In this document: one piece after another, positions 24,851 to 33,785 of the stretch | Numbering within the stretch: position 1 is the first letter of the stretch | How the letters are laid out: every line of letters begins with the position of its first letter | Source of the DNA: Thermogladius sp023256015 | GTDB taxonomy: Archaea; Thermoproteota; Thermoprotei_A; Sulfolobales; Desulfurococcaceae | Direction of reading: 5' to 3' | DNA length: 64,000 nt | Assembly (NCBI RefSeq): GCF_051131135.1 | Contig: NZ_CP151274.1 | Location: 372,001 to 436,000 of the forward strand | Notes under the pieces: generated by a model | Told to the model about the DNA's origin: nothing | Seen by the model: the letters and a program-made list of their open reading frames with translations, nothing else | Database searches by the model: none | Translations under genes and position numbers: made by a program

Positions 24851-27800
24851 TCACGCCTCCCTAACGTCCTCCAGCCTTAGACGAGGCATGATAGCCATGC
24901 TCATGAGCTCCTGTATGAGCAACTTGAAGCTGTACGACACCTCAACGGGTTTTAGAACCCCTTTCTCCTTGTGGACGGGGCACACGTACCTGTCCCTGAT
25001 CCTGTCGTAGTAACCTATGTGACCGCATAACTCGCACACGTATATCACTGCCTTGTCGCTTCTGTCAATCATCGTCTCCTTCAGTAGCGAGGCCGCGCCG
25101 TGGCCCACCAAGCAGTCTACCTCCATCTCGCCCCATCTAAGCCCGCCTGCTCTAGCCCTGCCCTCCGTGGGCTGCCGGGTCAGGATCTGCACCGGCCCCC
25201 TAGCCCTGGCGTGGATCTTGTCGCTGACCATGTGGTGCAGTTTCTGGTAGTAGACTATGCCTATGAAAACGGGCGCTCTCATCAGCTCGCCGGTTCTGCC
25301 GTCGTACATGGCCTCTTCACCCGTCTCCGGGTAGCCGTGCCTCTTCAGTACGACCATCAGCTTCTCCGGGTCCTCTTTGAAGAACGGCGTCCCGTCTACA
25401 AGCCTACCCTCCAGCGCGGCCACCTTACCCGCTATGCTCTCGATCAGCTGCCCCACCGTCATCCTGCTAGGGAACGCGTGGGGGTTGATTATGAGGTCTG
25501 GTGTAACCCCGTCCTCGGTGAAGGGCATGTCGTACTGTGGGATGATGAGGCCTACAACCCCCTTCTGGCCGTGCCTCGAGGCGAACTTGTCCCCTAGTTC
25601 GGGTATTCTGAGGTCCCTCACCCTCACCTTGACGAGCTTGTTACCGTCGCTGTCCGTGGTTATCATGACGACGTCCACTATACCCTTCTCCTCGTGCCTC
25701 ATCACGACACTCGTGTCCTGCTTGACCTGCTCGCTACCAGTCAGCTCCTGCGTGATCATGAACCTTGATGGGCTGACCTTCCCGATCAGGACGTCACCGC
25801 CTACAACGTACGTCTCCGGGGCTACGATGCCGTCCTCGTCTAGCTTCTCGTAGGCCCTCGGGCCTTTGTAGCCCCTTATGTCGCTCGGCGGGACAGATAT
25901 CTTGTCCTCCTGTCCACCGGGGTACTTGTACTCGACCGTCGAGTAAACACGGAAGAAGGTGCTGCGGCCTAGCCCCCTCTCGATGCTACTCTTGTTCATT
26001 ATGACCGCGTCCTCGATGTTGTAGCCTGTGTAAGTCAGCACGGCCACCACCATGTTCTGGCCAGCGGGCTTCTCGTTGTAACCGATTACCTCGAGCGGCC
26101 TAGTCTGGACTAGGGGCTTCTGGGGGTAGTGGAGGAAGTGCCCTCTAGAGTCCGTCCTCCTCTGAAAGTTCGCGGCGTACAAGCCGAGGCTCTGCTTACC
26201 CATGGCAGCCTCGTATATGTTCCTCGGGCTCTGGTTGTGTTCTGGGTACGGTATAATGGAGGCCACTATGCCGAGAATGCTAGGGACCCATATCTCGAGG
26301 TGCGTGTGTTCGTTAGTCAACTCGTCGGGGGTTAGGGCTATGTACGCGTTCTCTTCCTCGTCGGGGTCCAGGTACTCTATGACGCCCCTCTTGACCAGGT
26401 CCTCGAATTTCAAATTCCCGTTCTTGAGCTGCTTTATGTGCTCGGGTTTGAGCTTTAGCTCGCCATTCTCTACGACGAGGAGGGGCCTCCTTATACGCCC
26501 GGCGTCGCAGTTGACGTAGACCTCGTTGAGGTACTCTGTTCTAAAGTAGGCCACGTTGACCTCCGACGAGACCTTGCCCTGCCTGCGCAGCTCCCTGATC
26601 TTCCTCGCGAGCTCTCCGCCGTCCGGGTAGAGCCCTATCAGCCTACCGTTAAGGTAGACCTTGCTCCAGGAGCCGTACTCCACCGAGCCGGAGTAGCCCT
26701 CTCCTCTCTTAATACTCTCCTTGAGTTCGTCCAGTATCTGGGGCAGGGTTTTCACGCCTAGTTTAACGAGCGCCTGCTCGACCTCCTTCTCGTCGAAGCC
26801 GACGCTGATGTGAGCCATAAGAGCGAGGTTCTTGACGAGGCCTATGTTCGCGCCCTCGGGGGTCTCGAAGGGGCACATCCTACCCCAAGAAGTGAAGTGA
26901 AGCTCTCTAGCCTCGAAGTGGGGTTGCGCGCGAGCTAACGGAGAGACGACTCTACGGAGGTGGCTAAGAGTGCTCAGCATGTTCGTCCTGTCTAAAATCT
27001 GGCTGACGCCGGTCCTGCCTCCAGGCCAGTTACCTGTGGCCATCGCGTGGGAGATCCTGTCGGTTATTATGTTCGGTTTGATTACCATCTTTAGGTCTAC
27101 TTTCCTGTACTTGCTATAGGTCTTCTCGATGCTGGTCTTCACTTCCCTGATGAACGACACGACGATCGCGTGCCTGAGAAGCGTTGCGAGGAGGTCCCCT
27201 GCGAGCTTGAGCCTCTTGTTCCTGTAGTGGTCTTTGTCGTCGGGTTGCCTCCTGCCGAGGTAGACCTCGATTATTTTGTTTATCATCTGCCCTATGAACA
27301 GGGCTTTTTTCAGCCTCGTTGAAGGGCTCGGGTCCGTGCCGATGTGAGGTAGGAGGTACTCGTCTAGCGCCCTCTCAGCTCTCCTGACCCTCTCCTCTCT
27401 AGGCCTGCCGACGGCCATCCTCGCACCTATGAAGTCGAGGGCCTCCTCGACTACTTTCTTCCTGTACTCCTCTTCCAGTCTACGAATCTCCTCGTCAGAG
27501 ACTCCCGGCGGGATTTCGAGCCTAGGCAGGACCGACTGAACCTCGCTTATGGAGGGTAGGAGCTGGATCTGGACGTCCGGGTCGAAGGACACCGCGTTCA
27601 TCAGCTCGTACTCCGTAGCCAGCCCTAGGGCTATCATCAGAATTGGAGCCGGTATCTTCCTCCCTTGGAAGTTCGCGTAGAAGACCCCGTCCTTCCTCCT
27701 CTCTATCACTAGCTGGCTCCTCCTACCCTTGGCAGTGCTGACAACCTTCGCTACATGCGTCGTCGACGAGCCCTCGGGAGAGACGTCCACTATTATGTTG

Positions 27801-28306
27801 TTGCTCGCTAGGTCCTCCTGGGCTATCAAGACCTTCTCGGCGCCGTTGATTATGAAGTAACCGCCCGGATCGTCGGGGTCCTCGCCGGCCTGCCTAAGCT
27901 CTTCCCTAGACAGCTTGCTCAGCGGGTCTAGCTCGGACTTCAACATGACTGGGAGGTCCATGAGCTTTATGTCCTGCTCCTTGTGAGAGCCCTCCTTGTC
28001 TACTAGGACGACCTTCGCTGTCACCGGGGCAGCGTAGGTCAGATTCCTGAGCCTGCACTCCATGGGGGTTACTTCGCTCTCGACCCCCTCGATATTCTTC
28101 CAAACCGGCTTCCCGATCTTGTAGTCCTTTATCACCAGCTTAAGGTCGGCTGTGATCGGGATTTCCCGGTACTCCCTCATTATCTCAGGGAGTAGCTCGC
28201 GGACAAACCTGTTGTAGCTGTCCAGGTGCTGGCGTACAAGACCCTTCTCCTCGAAAAAAGCCTTCATTAGAGTCCACAAGTCCTCGATAGAGGGCTTGTA
28301 CGTCAC
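24851..28306 (-). CDS. rpoB: DNA-directed RNA polymerase subunit B (unsplit)
   Basis: This 1151-residue B subunit is one chain. The split into B' and B'' seen in methanogens and halophiles is absent, as is normal for crenarchaea. It includes PFETPEGANIGLVKNLALMAH, the ARGPVQILTRQPTEGRARAGGLRWGEME region and the C-terminal zinc-ribbon CELCGHIGYYDRIRDRYVCPVH. The start overlaps the rpoH stop by 4 bases. Confidence 0.99.
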   Translation of the reverse strand: MTYKPSIEDLWTLMKAFFEEKGLVRQHLDSYNRFVRELLPEIMREYREIPITADLKLVIKDYKIGKPVWKNIEGVESEVTPMECRLRNLTYAAPVTAKVVLVDKEGSHKEQDIKLMDLPVMLKSELDPLSKLSREELRQAGEDPDDPGGYFIINGAEKVLIAQEDLASNNIIVDVSPEGSSTTHVAKVVSTAKGRRSQLVIERRKDGVFYANFQGRKIPAPILMIALGLATEYELMNAVSFDPDVQIQLLPSISEVQSVLPRLEIPPGVSDEEIRRLEEEYRKKVVEEALDFIGARMAVGRPREERVRRAERALDEYLLPHIGTDPSPSTRLKKALFIGQMINKIIEVYLGRRQPDDKDHYRNKRLKLAGDLLATLLRHAIVVSFIREVKTSIEKTYSKYRKVDLKMVIKPNIITDRISHAMATGNWPGGRTGVSQILDRTNMLSTLSHLRRVVSPLARAQPHFEARELHFTSWGRMCPFETPEGANIGLVKNLALMAHISVGFDEKEVEQALVKLGVKTLPQILDELKESIKRGEGYSGSVEYGSWSKVYLNGRLIGLYPDGGELARKIRELRRQGKVSSEVNVAYFRTEYLNEVYVNCDAGRIRRPLLVVENGELKLKPEHIKQLKNGNLKFEDLVKRGVIEYLDPDEEENAYIALTPDELTNEHTHLEIWVPSILGIVASIIPYPEHNQSPRNIYEAAMGKQSLGLYAANFQRRTDSRGHFLHYPQKPLVQTRPLEVIGYNEKPAGQNMVVAVLTYTGYNIEDAVIMNKSSIERGLGRSTFFRVYSTVEYKYPGGQEDKISVPPSDIRGYKGPRAYEKLDEDGIVAPETYVVGGDVLIGKVSPSRFMITQELTGSEQVKQDTSVVMRHEEKGIVDVVMITTDSDGNKLVKVRVRDLRIPELGDKFASRHGQKGVVGLIIPQYDMPFTEDGVTPDLIINPHAFPSRMTVGQLIESIAGKVAALEGRLVDGTPFFKEDPEKLMVVLKRHGYPETGEEAMYDGRTGELMRAPVFIGIVYYQKLHHMVSDKIHARARGPVQILTRQPTEGRARAGGLRWGEMEVDCLVGHGAASLLKETMIDRSDKAVIYVCELCGHIGYYDRIRDRYVCPVHKEKGVLKPVEVSYSFKLLIQELMSMAIMPRLRLEDVREA

Positions 28307-28578
28307 TCCGTGCTCGCCTCTTTCTTGCTCACGTCCACTACTACGTACCTGTAAGCGATCGCGACCCCGGCTGTGGGGGACTTCCTCATCACTCTGATAA
28401 TGTCGCCGGGCTTGGCTCCCACGGCCTTAGCCGCCGGGTCGTCAACAGATATCCAGGGGAGGTTCTTCGGGCTTACACCCAGTTTCTTTAGGACCTCGAG
28501 CGCCTCCTCGGGGGACAGGACCTCATGTTTAGGGACTAGAACGTGTTCTAAGATGTTTATACTCTCCTCCTCGCCCAT
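28303..28578 (-). CDS. rpoH: DNA-directed RNA polymerase subunit H
   Basis: This 91-residue Rpb5 C-terminal homologue reads HVLVPKHEVLSPEEALEVLKKLGV, then DPAAKAVGAKPGDIIRVMRKS and IAYRYVVVDV. The frame is open 55 codons further upstream, through the promoter into tRNA-Ala, but the ATG at 28578 matches the family start. It is the first gene of the polymerase operon; an ATTATATC block at 28601-28608 (minus strand) could be its TATA box, which would give a nearly leaderless transcript. Confidence 0.97.
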   Translation of the reverse strand: MGEEESINILEHVLVPKHEVLSPEEALEVLKKLGVSPKNLPWISVDDPAAKAVGAKPGDIIRVMRKSPTAGVAIAYRYVVVDVSKKEASTE

Positions 28579-28701
28579 AATCAACACCGGATATAAACAT
28601 GATATAATCCTAGCTAGCACACCTGAATACCCCAATTCATAAAAGTCTATTAAATTTATCGTCAGCGGCGACGCTGCCGAGAAGGGAGTGGAGGTTGGGA
28701 G

Positions 28702-28775
<74 letters not shown>

Positions 28776-28860
28776 GCTAGTTGATACTATACGCCTCGGA
28801 CGTCTTAAAAGCGTTCACGTGTAGGGAGTCAACTCAACCCTCTCTGTTAAATAGGAAGAG

Positions 28861-28879
28861 CCCCCTATTCCCAGTTGAA
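28861..28879 (-). promoter_or_regulatory. Possible origin-recognition-box-like motif (weak)
   Basis: Minus-strand TTCAACTGGGAATAGGGGG ahead of the cdc6 start: a TTC..GAA dyad-like core followed by a G run, resembling archaeal ORB elements (core dyad plus G string) but with mismatches. Crenarchaeal Orc1/Cdc6 genes often lie beside an origin. Only one copy was seen and the match is imperfect. Confidence 0.25.
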
Positions 28880-28898
28880 GAAGAGGTTGTGTCCCTGT

Positions 28899-30086
28899 AT
28901 GTCCTCGGACATTATCGACGAGCTGGTCAAGAACCTGAGAGCGCCCTCCACGAGGATCTTCAAGGACAGGGAGATACTTCACCCAGAGTACGTCCCGGAA
29001 GTCCTGCCACACAGAGAGAACGAGATCAGGCGCCTGGCGGAGATACTGGTCGTCGCCTTAAGAGGGGAGAGGCCCAGCAACGCCCTCCTCTACGGTCTCA
29101 CGGGCACCGGCAAGACTGCTGTGGCCAGGTACGTCGTCAAGAGGCTTGTCGAGAAGGCCAACTCGCTTAACGTGAAGCTGGAGCAGGCCTACGTCAACAC
29201 CAGGAAGCTCGACACGACGTACAGGGTTGTGGCCCAGATAGCCTCTAGTGTAGGGCTGAAGATCCCCCCAACAGGCCTGGCGATCAGCGAGGTCTACAGG
29301 AGGTACATCAACGCCCTCGAGAACTGGGGCGGTGTACACATCATAGTCCTCGACGAGGTAGACTACTACGTGAAGAGGGAGGGGGATGACCTGCTCTACA
29401 AGCTCGTGAGGATCAACGAGGAGCTGAAGAGCTCCCGTGTAGCCCTCGTGGGGATTACCAACGACATAAACTTCGTCGAGAGCCTAGACCCGCGGGTGAG
29501 GTCTAGCCTGGGAGAGGTCGAGATCGTCTTCCCGCCCTACAACGCGGAGCAGCTTTTCGACATCCTGAAGCAGAGAGCGGAGAAGGCCTTCTACCCGGGT
29601 GTCGTGGACGACGGCGTGATATCCTTCTGCGCCGCCATAGCCGCCCGAGAGCACGGAGACGCGAGGAGAGCGCTCGACCTGCTCAGAGTAGCGGGCGAGA
29701 TCGCGGAGAGGGAGGGCTCGCCGAAGGTCACCGTTGACCACGTGAAGAGGGCTAATGTCGAGATAGAGGAGGGGAGAGTCCAGCAGAGCGTGATGTCCCT
29801 CCCTCTCCACCAGAAGATAGTGCTGAAGGCAATAATCGAAGTCGCCAAGCTGAAGGGGAGCGCCACCACTGGCGAGGTCTACTTGAAGTACTCCGAGATC
29901 GCCAAGGAGCTGGGCCTAGAGCCGCTGACTCAGAGGAGGGTGAGCGAGATAATAAGCCAGCTGGACATGCTCGGGCTCGTGAACGCGACCGTTGCGAGTA
30001 GAGGGAGGTACGGGGTCACCAAGGTTATTAGAGTCAGATCTGATCTCGTGGAGACCGTCGACGACTTGTTGAAGGATGTTAAATGA
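28899..30086 (+). CDS. cdc6: Orc1/Cdc6 replication initiator
   Basis: This AAA+ initiator of about 395 residues has the P-loop GLTGTGKTAVARYV, Walker B IIVLDEVDYY, sensor 1 GITND and sensor 2 GDARRALDLLRVA, followed by a winged-helix domain (LTQRRVSEIISQLDMLGLV). It binds origin repeats and loads MCM. The ATG at 28899 is preferred to the TTG at 28875. A TTAAATAG block at 28847-28854 could be its TATA box. The last codon overlaps the ATG of the DUF99 gene (ATGA). Confidence 0.97.
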   Translation: MSSDIIDELVKNLRAPSTRIFKDREILHPEYVPEVLPHRENEIRRLAEILVVALRGERPSNALLYGLTGTGKTAVARYVVKRLVEKANSLNVKLEQAYVNTRKLDTTYRVVAQIASSVGLKIPPTGLAISEVYRRYINALENWGGVHIIVLDEVDYYVKREGDDLLYKLVRINEELKSSRVALVGITNDINFVESLDPRVRSSLGEVEIVFPPYNAEQLFDILKQRAEKAFYPGVVDDGVISFCAAIAAREHGDARRALDLLRVAGEIAEREGSPKVTVDHVKRANVEIEEGRVQQSVMSLPLHQKIVLKAIIEVAKLKGSATTGEVYLKYSEIAKELGLEPLTQRRVSEIISQLDMLGLVNATVASRGRYGVTKVIRVRSDLVETVDDLLKDVK

Positions 30087-30661
30087 ACTACGTTGCCTTC
30101 GACGACGGGTACTTCCCTGTCGAGTTCAAGTCGAGGAGGGGCTATACGATCGTACTCGGGGTTAAGACAGACGAGACCCTGAGGCCGACGGCCGTGGGGT
30201 TCAAGCCCGTCCTGGTAGACGCTGGACGTAGCGAAGACGCGGTGATAGAGCTAGGGAGGAGACTGGGGGGCGGGCTACTGCTGCTGGACGGAGTGACGTA
30301 CAGCGGCTTCGACATCGTAGACCCGTGGAGAGTGCACGAGTCCACGGGGCAGCCCGTCGTGGTGGTGCAGTACGGCGACGTCGACCTACAAGGCGTCGTC
30401 GACGCCTTGACCAGGCACTTCCCAGACGGGCGCGAGAGGCTCGAGACCTTCCTGAGAGCATACGAGTCCATGAAACCCCTGGAGACGCCCTGGAGAACCA
30501 TAAGGATACTACCGGTAGGGGTGGACTTCTACGAGGCGGTCGTGTTGGTCAGGGCCGCCATGATTTACAGCCCTATCCCCGAGCCCCTCAGGATAGCGCA
30601 CAGCTTAGCGTCCGCGTTGACGAGGCTGCTCTACCACAGGTTAAGTGTAGGAGAAGAGTAG
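30083..30661 (+). CDS. DUF99 family protein
   Basis: This 192-residue protein matches the DUF99 (UPF0215) archaeal family, structurally related to endonuclease V: FDDGYFPVEFKSRRGYTIVLGV, GGLLLLDGVTYSGFDIVDPW and GQPVVVVQYGDVD. Function unknown. It is coupled to cdc6 by ATGA overlap. Its TAG stop lies inside the acceptor stem of the convergent tRNA-Gln. Confidence 0.9.
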   Translation: MNYVAFDDGYFPVEFKSRRGYTIVLGVKTDETLRPTAVGFKPVLVDAGRSEDAVIELGRRLGGGLLLLDGVTYSGFDIVDPWRVHESTGQPVVVVQYGDVDLQGVVDALTRHFPDGRERLETFLRAYESMKPLETPWRTIRILPVGVDFYEAVVLVRAAMIYSPIPEPLRIAHSLASALTRLLYHRLSVGEE

Positions 30662-30760
30662 CCGGGCGGGGATTCGAACCCCGGTCACGGGGGCTCCCCT
30701 CGCCGGGTGCCTCCCCGGCGACCCAGAGCCCCGCATCCTTGGCCGCTAGACGACCCGGCT
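30659..30760 (-). tRNA. tRNA-Gln (CTG) with intron
   Basis: The acceptor is AGCCGGG/CCCGGCT, the archaeal tRNA-Gln type. Anticodon stem CGGGG/CCCCG carries loop CTCTGG with anticodon CTG, and the T loop is TTCGAAT. A 29-base intron (about 30694-30722) splits the anticodon loop after position 37; it folds as GCCGGG/CCCGGC with loop GAGGCA. Exon 1 is 30723-30760 and exon 2 is 30659-30693; exact splice points should be verified. A TTTTAA block at 30791-30796 lies about 30 bases upstream. The 3' end overlaps the stop codon of the DUF99 gene. Confidence 0.93.
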
Positions 30761-30835
30761 ATCAAGTATATTGATACTTGGCAACAAGGGTTAAAAGTCT
30801 TATACCCTTGGGGGCTCGGCGCCTGGGGCCGTGAG

Positions 30836-30909
30836 CGGGCCCGCCGGGATTTGAACCCGGGACCTACGGGTTAAAAGCCCGCCGCTCTACCAAGCTGAGC
30901 TACGGGCCC
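30836..30909 (-). tRNA. tRNA-Lys (TTT)
   Basis: The acceptor is GGGCCCG/CGGGCCC, the anticodon stem GCGGG/CCCGT carries loop CTTTTAA (anticodon TTT), and the T loop is TTCAAAT. The discriminator is G. A GTTTATAA block at 30937-30944 (minus strand) lies about 30 bases ahead and inside the end of the upstream hypothetical gene. No intron. Confidence 0.97.
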
Positions 30910-30926
30910 TCAGTTCTCCTCCTACT

Positions 30927-31364
30927 CTATGTTCTGTTATAAACTTTACCGGGAGAGCCCTCTCTACCGCGGATTCTCACGTTGAGCTTGTGGGAGCCGG
31001 TGCCCTCTGCCAAATCCCAACTTAAGGAGAGCGTGGAGCCGTAGACGCCTGGTTCTACATCGAGCTCTTCGTCCAGCCCTGGGATCAAGACCTGGACTCT
31101 GTAACAGGGCTCGCCCACAGCTATGAGGCAGGGGAGTGGGATTTCGAAAGGCCCGATCCTAAGCCACCCGCTCGCCACTAATTTGTAGTAGCCCGCCGCG
31201 CTGTTCTCGTACTCGACCCTGATACTGTGCCTCGATTTGAGGACGAGATCGCCCAGTTCGAAGACCAGCGTCCCAGACCTCCTTGCGATTTTTCCACTAA
31301 AAGCCCGCGTGAACGGCTCGCCGATACTGGACTCGAAAGCGACCTGTAAGTTTATATCTGTCAT
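30927..31364 (-). CDS. Hypothetical protein
   Basis: The 145-residue frame has host-like codon use and a GGAGGT just ahead of the ATG (31364), though the spacing is near zero. A GTG three codons earlier (31373) is the alternative. The predicted protein is mostly beta-strand (for example FELGDLVLKSRHSIRVEY, YRVQVLIPGLDEEL) with no signal peptide, membrane segment or recognisable motif. Its 3' end contains the tRNA-Lys promoter. I do not recognise the family. Confidence 0.7.
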   Translation of the reverse strand: MTDINLQVAFESSIGEPFTRAFSGKIARRSGTLVFELGDLVLKSRHSIRVEYENSAAGYYKLVASGWLRIGPFEIPLPCLIAVGEPCYRVQVLIPGLDEELDVEPGVYGSTLSLSWDLAEGTGSHKLNVRIRGREGSPGKVYNRT

Positions 31365-31446
31365 ACCTCCCACTTGTTTTTCATGAGCCTGTAAACGCTT
31401 ATATTCGCCCCCGGTTATTAGGTGAACCTAAGAGAACGGTGGTATT

Positions 31447-33138
31447 GTGACCCTAACTGTAGGCAAAAGGGTCGGAGAGATCTCCTACGTAATCCCCCGG
31501 CTGAGGCAGGGCGAGGAGCTCGTATCCACGACCATGAGTGTTTGCCCCTACTGCTACAGAGTTTTACCAGCCGTATTAGTCGAGAGAGAAGGGAAGATCT
31601 ACATTCGGAGAGCGTGCCCTGAGCACGGGGAGATCGAGGAGATATACTACGGCGACGCTACTACGTACAAGAGGATCGCCAAGTGGGAGGAAGACGGGAG
31701 AGGGACGAGGCACGTCTACACCCAGTTGAGGGGGCCCTGCCCGTTCAACTGTGGTCTCTGCCCGATGCACAAGCAGCACTCCGCCTTAGTGAACATCGTC
31801 TTGACTAACAGGTGCAACCTGAGCTGCTGGTACTGCTTCTTCTTTGCGGAGGCCTCAGGCTTCGTGTACGAGCCGTCTATCGACCAGATAAGGGAGATGG
31901 TGAGGGCGATCAAGAAGCAGGGTGTGACGGTCGCTGTCCAGCTAACAGGCGGGGAGCCGACCCTTAGGGAGGACCTCGTCGATATAGTCAAGATGTTGAG
32001 GAGCGAGGGCGTAAGGCACATTCAGCTTAACACCAACGGGATTAAGTTTGCCGAGGTGTACTGGGAGGAGCCCGCTAAAGCTGTCGAGTACGCCCGCGAG
32101 CTGAGGGCTGCGGGCGTAAACACGGTCTACCTGAGCTTCGACGGCGTGTCGCCCGTCACGAACTGGAAGAACCACTGGGAGGTCCCGTACATCTTCGAGG
32201 TCTTCAGGAAAGCGGGTATGACGAGCGTCGTGCTGGTGCCCACGGTGATCAACAACGTGAACACCCACGAGCTCGGGGCGATGATAAGGTTCGCCGCCAA
32301 GCACATGGACATCGTGAGGTCCGTGAACTTCCAACCAGTGAGCATAACAGGGCTTATGAAGAGGCACGAGAGGGAGAAGTACAGGGTCACCATAGGCGAC
32401 ATAGTCAAGCTGATAGAGGAGCAGACCGATGGGGAGGTCCCGAGGGAGGCGTGGTTCCCGATCAACGTCAGCGCCGTGTTCTCCAGGTTTATAGAGGGCT
32501 TCAGCGGGGAGTTCAAGTTCGAGATGAGCAACCACCCGGCCTGCGGGGTGGGGACCTACGTCTACGTCGAGAGGAGGGGTGACGCCACCAGGCTCGTGCC
32601 CATAACCGAGTTCGTGGACGTGGAAGGGCTCGTCGAGTACCTCGAGGATAAGTGGAGGGACTTAGTGGAGGGCTCGAGCAGGCTCTTGACCGGGATGAGG
32701 CTGCTCTACACTATCCGGAAGTTCATACACCAGGAGAAGGCCCCCGAGGGCTTCGACCTCTACAAGTTGCTGTTCAACATCATCGTGAAGAGGAGCTACG
32801 AAGCTCTAGGTGAACTCCACTACAAGCTCTTGTTCCTGGGGCAGATGCACTTCATGGACCTATACAACTACGACATTCAGAGGGTCCAGAGGTGCAACAT
32901 CCACTACGCTGTCCCAGACGGTAGGCTGATACCGTTCTGCGCGTTCAACATCTTCGAGGACATCTACAGGGAGAAGATACACAAGGAGAACAGTATTAGC
33001 CTGCTCGAGTACAGCAAGAAGTACGGGTTGCCCGAGGGCATCGTCACTAGGAAGTACATCAGGGACAGGCGCAAGCTGGAGTCGACGGAGATCTACAAGA
33101 AGACCTATGAGGGTATCCTCGAGCTGGTGAAGAGGTAA
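31447..33138 (+). CDS. tes: Radical SAM tetraether lipid synthase (Tes) homologue
   Basis: This 563-residue radical SAM protein has the cluster-binding NRCNLSCWYCFFFAEASGF segment (CX3CX2C: Cys 123, 127, 130). Further cysteines, CPYC (33, 36) with C57 and CPFNCGLC (98, 102, 105), precede it, and QLTGGEPTLRED (GGE motif) follows. The CWYCFF..A..GFVYEP segment is typical of the Tes family (Methanocaldococcus MJ0619), which joins two archaeol chains to make membrane-spanning GDGT lipids. Cys residues near the C-terminus could hold another cluster. The start is GTG with GGTGG just upstream. It is placed alone between tRNAs and the Fap7 gene. Confidence 0.88.
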   Translation: MTLTVGKRVGEISYVIPRLRQGEELVSTTMSVCPYCYRVLPAVLVEREGKIYIRRACPEHGEIEEIYYGDATTYKRIAKWEEDGRGTRHVYTQLRGPCPFNCGLCPMHKQHSALVNIVLTNRCNLSCWYCFFFAEASGFVYEPSIDQIREMVRAIKKQGVTVAVQLTGGEPTLREDLVDIVKMLRSEGVRHIQLNTNGIKFAEVYWEEPAKAVEYARELRAAGVNTVYLSFDGVSPVTNWKNHWEVPYIFEVFRKAGMTSVVLVPTVINNVNTHELGAMIRFAAKHMDIVRSVNFQPVSITGLMKRHEREKYRVTIGDIVKLIEEQTDGEVPREAWFPINVSAVFSRFIEGFSGEFKFEMSNHPACGVGTYVYVERRGDATRLVPITEFVDVEGLVEYLEDKWRDLVEGSSRLLTGMRLLYTIRKFIHQEKAPEGFDLYKLLFNIIVKRSYEALGELHYKLLFLGQMHFMDLYNYDIQRVQRCNIHYAVPDGRLIPFCAFNIFEDIYREKIHKENSISLLEYSKKYGLPEGIVTRKYIRDRRKLESTEIYKKTYEGILELVKR

Positions 33139-33188
33139 CGACCCCTGTTTTTAGCGGGCTATTTCCATCCCTACGCGTTGGTTGAATC

Positions 33189-33785
33189 ATGTCGGGTTTC
33201 AAGTGCCTGGTCGTAGCAGGCACGCCGGGAGTGGGCAAGTCGACGGTCTCGAGACTACTGGCAGAGCGGATCGGAGGCACCTACGTCGACTTGAGCGAGC
33301 TCGTCGTGAGGGAGGGGCTGTACAACTACTACGACCCCGAGACTAACAGCTACGTGATCAGCGAGGAGAGGGTCTCGGCTAGGGTGAGGGAGTTGTGCGA
33401 GAGCGGTAGAGGGATCGTGATCTCGACGCACTATCCCGAGGTCTTAGACAGCGAGGCGGTGGACGTGGTGGTCGTCCTACGACTGGATCCCCGGGAACTG
33501 ATCGCCAGGTTGAGGAGCCGGGGCTGGAGCGACAAGAAGGTGGCGGAGAACGTGATGGCAGAGGTCTTATCCGTAGTGTTGTCAAACGCCGTGGCCAGGT
33601 TCGGTACTGGGAAGGTTGTCGAGGTGGATGTCACAGGTAAGACCCCTGATGAGGTCGTCGACGAGCTCCTACACAAGGTCAGGGGAGGGGCTACCCCAGC
33701 CGGGTACATCGACTGGCTCGGTGTTGTGGAGCCCGGCTTCATAGAGGAGCTCGAGAGGGTGCTGGAGCGTGAGCCGGAGGCCTAG
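33189..33785 (+). CDS. Fap7/AK6-type adenylate kinase
   Basis: This 198-residue protein has the P-loop GTPGVGKSTVSRLLAERIG, DLSELVVREGLYNYYD and DVVVVLRLDPRELIARLRSRGWSDKKVAENVMAE, matching the archaeal Fap7 family (human hCINAP). Known relatives act in small-subunit assembly with S11 (uS11). Its end overlaps the GTPase start by 17 bases. Confidence 0.93.
   Translation: MSGFKCLVVAGTPGVGKSTVSRLLAERIGGTYVDLSELVVREGLYNYYDPETNSYVISEERVSARVRELCESGRGIVISTHYPEVLDSEAVDVVVVLRLDPRELIARLRSRGWSDKKVAENVMAEVLSVVLSNAVARFGTGKVVEVDVTGKTPDEVVDELLHKVRGGATPAGYIDWLGVVEPGFIEELERVLEREPEA

Noticed and set aside
30325..30774. Plus-strand frame of 149 codons across the DUF99 end and tRNA-Gln
   Set aside because: It overlaps a conserved gene and a tRNA, and its translation has no family similarity.
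30763..30780. Palindrome CAAGTAT-ATTG-ATACTTG upstream of tRNA-Gln
   Set aside because: A 7-base inverted repeat in AT-rich DNA can occur by chance and no protein-binding context is known.
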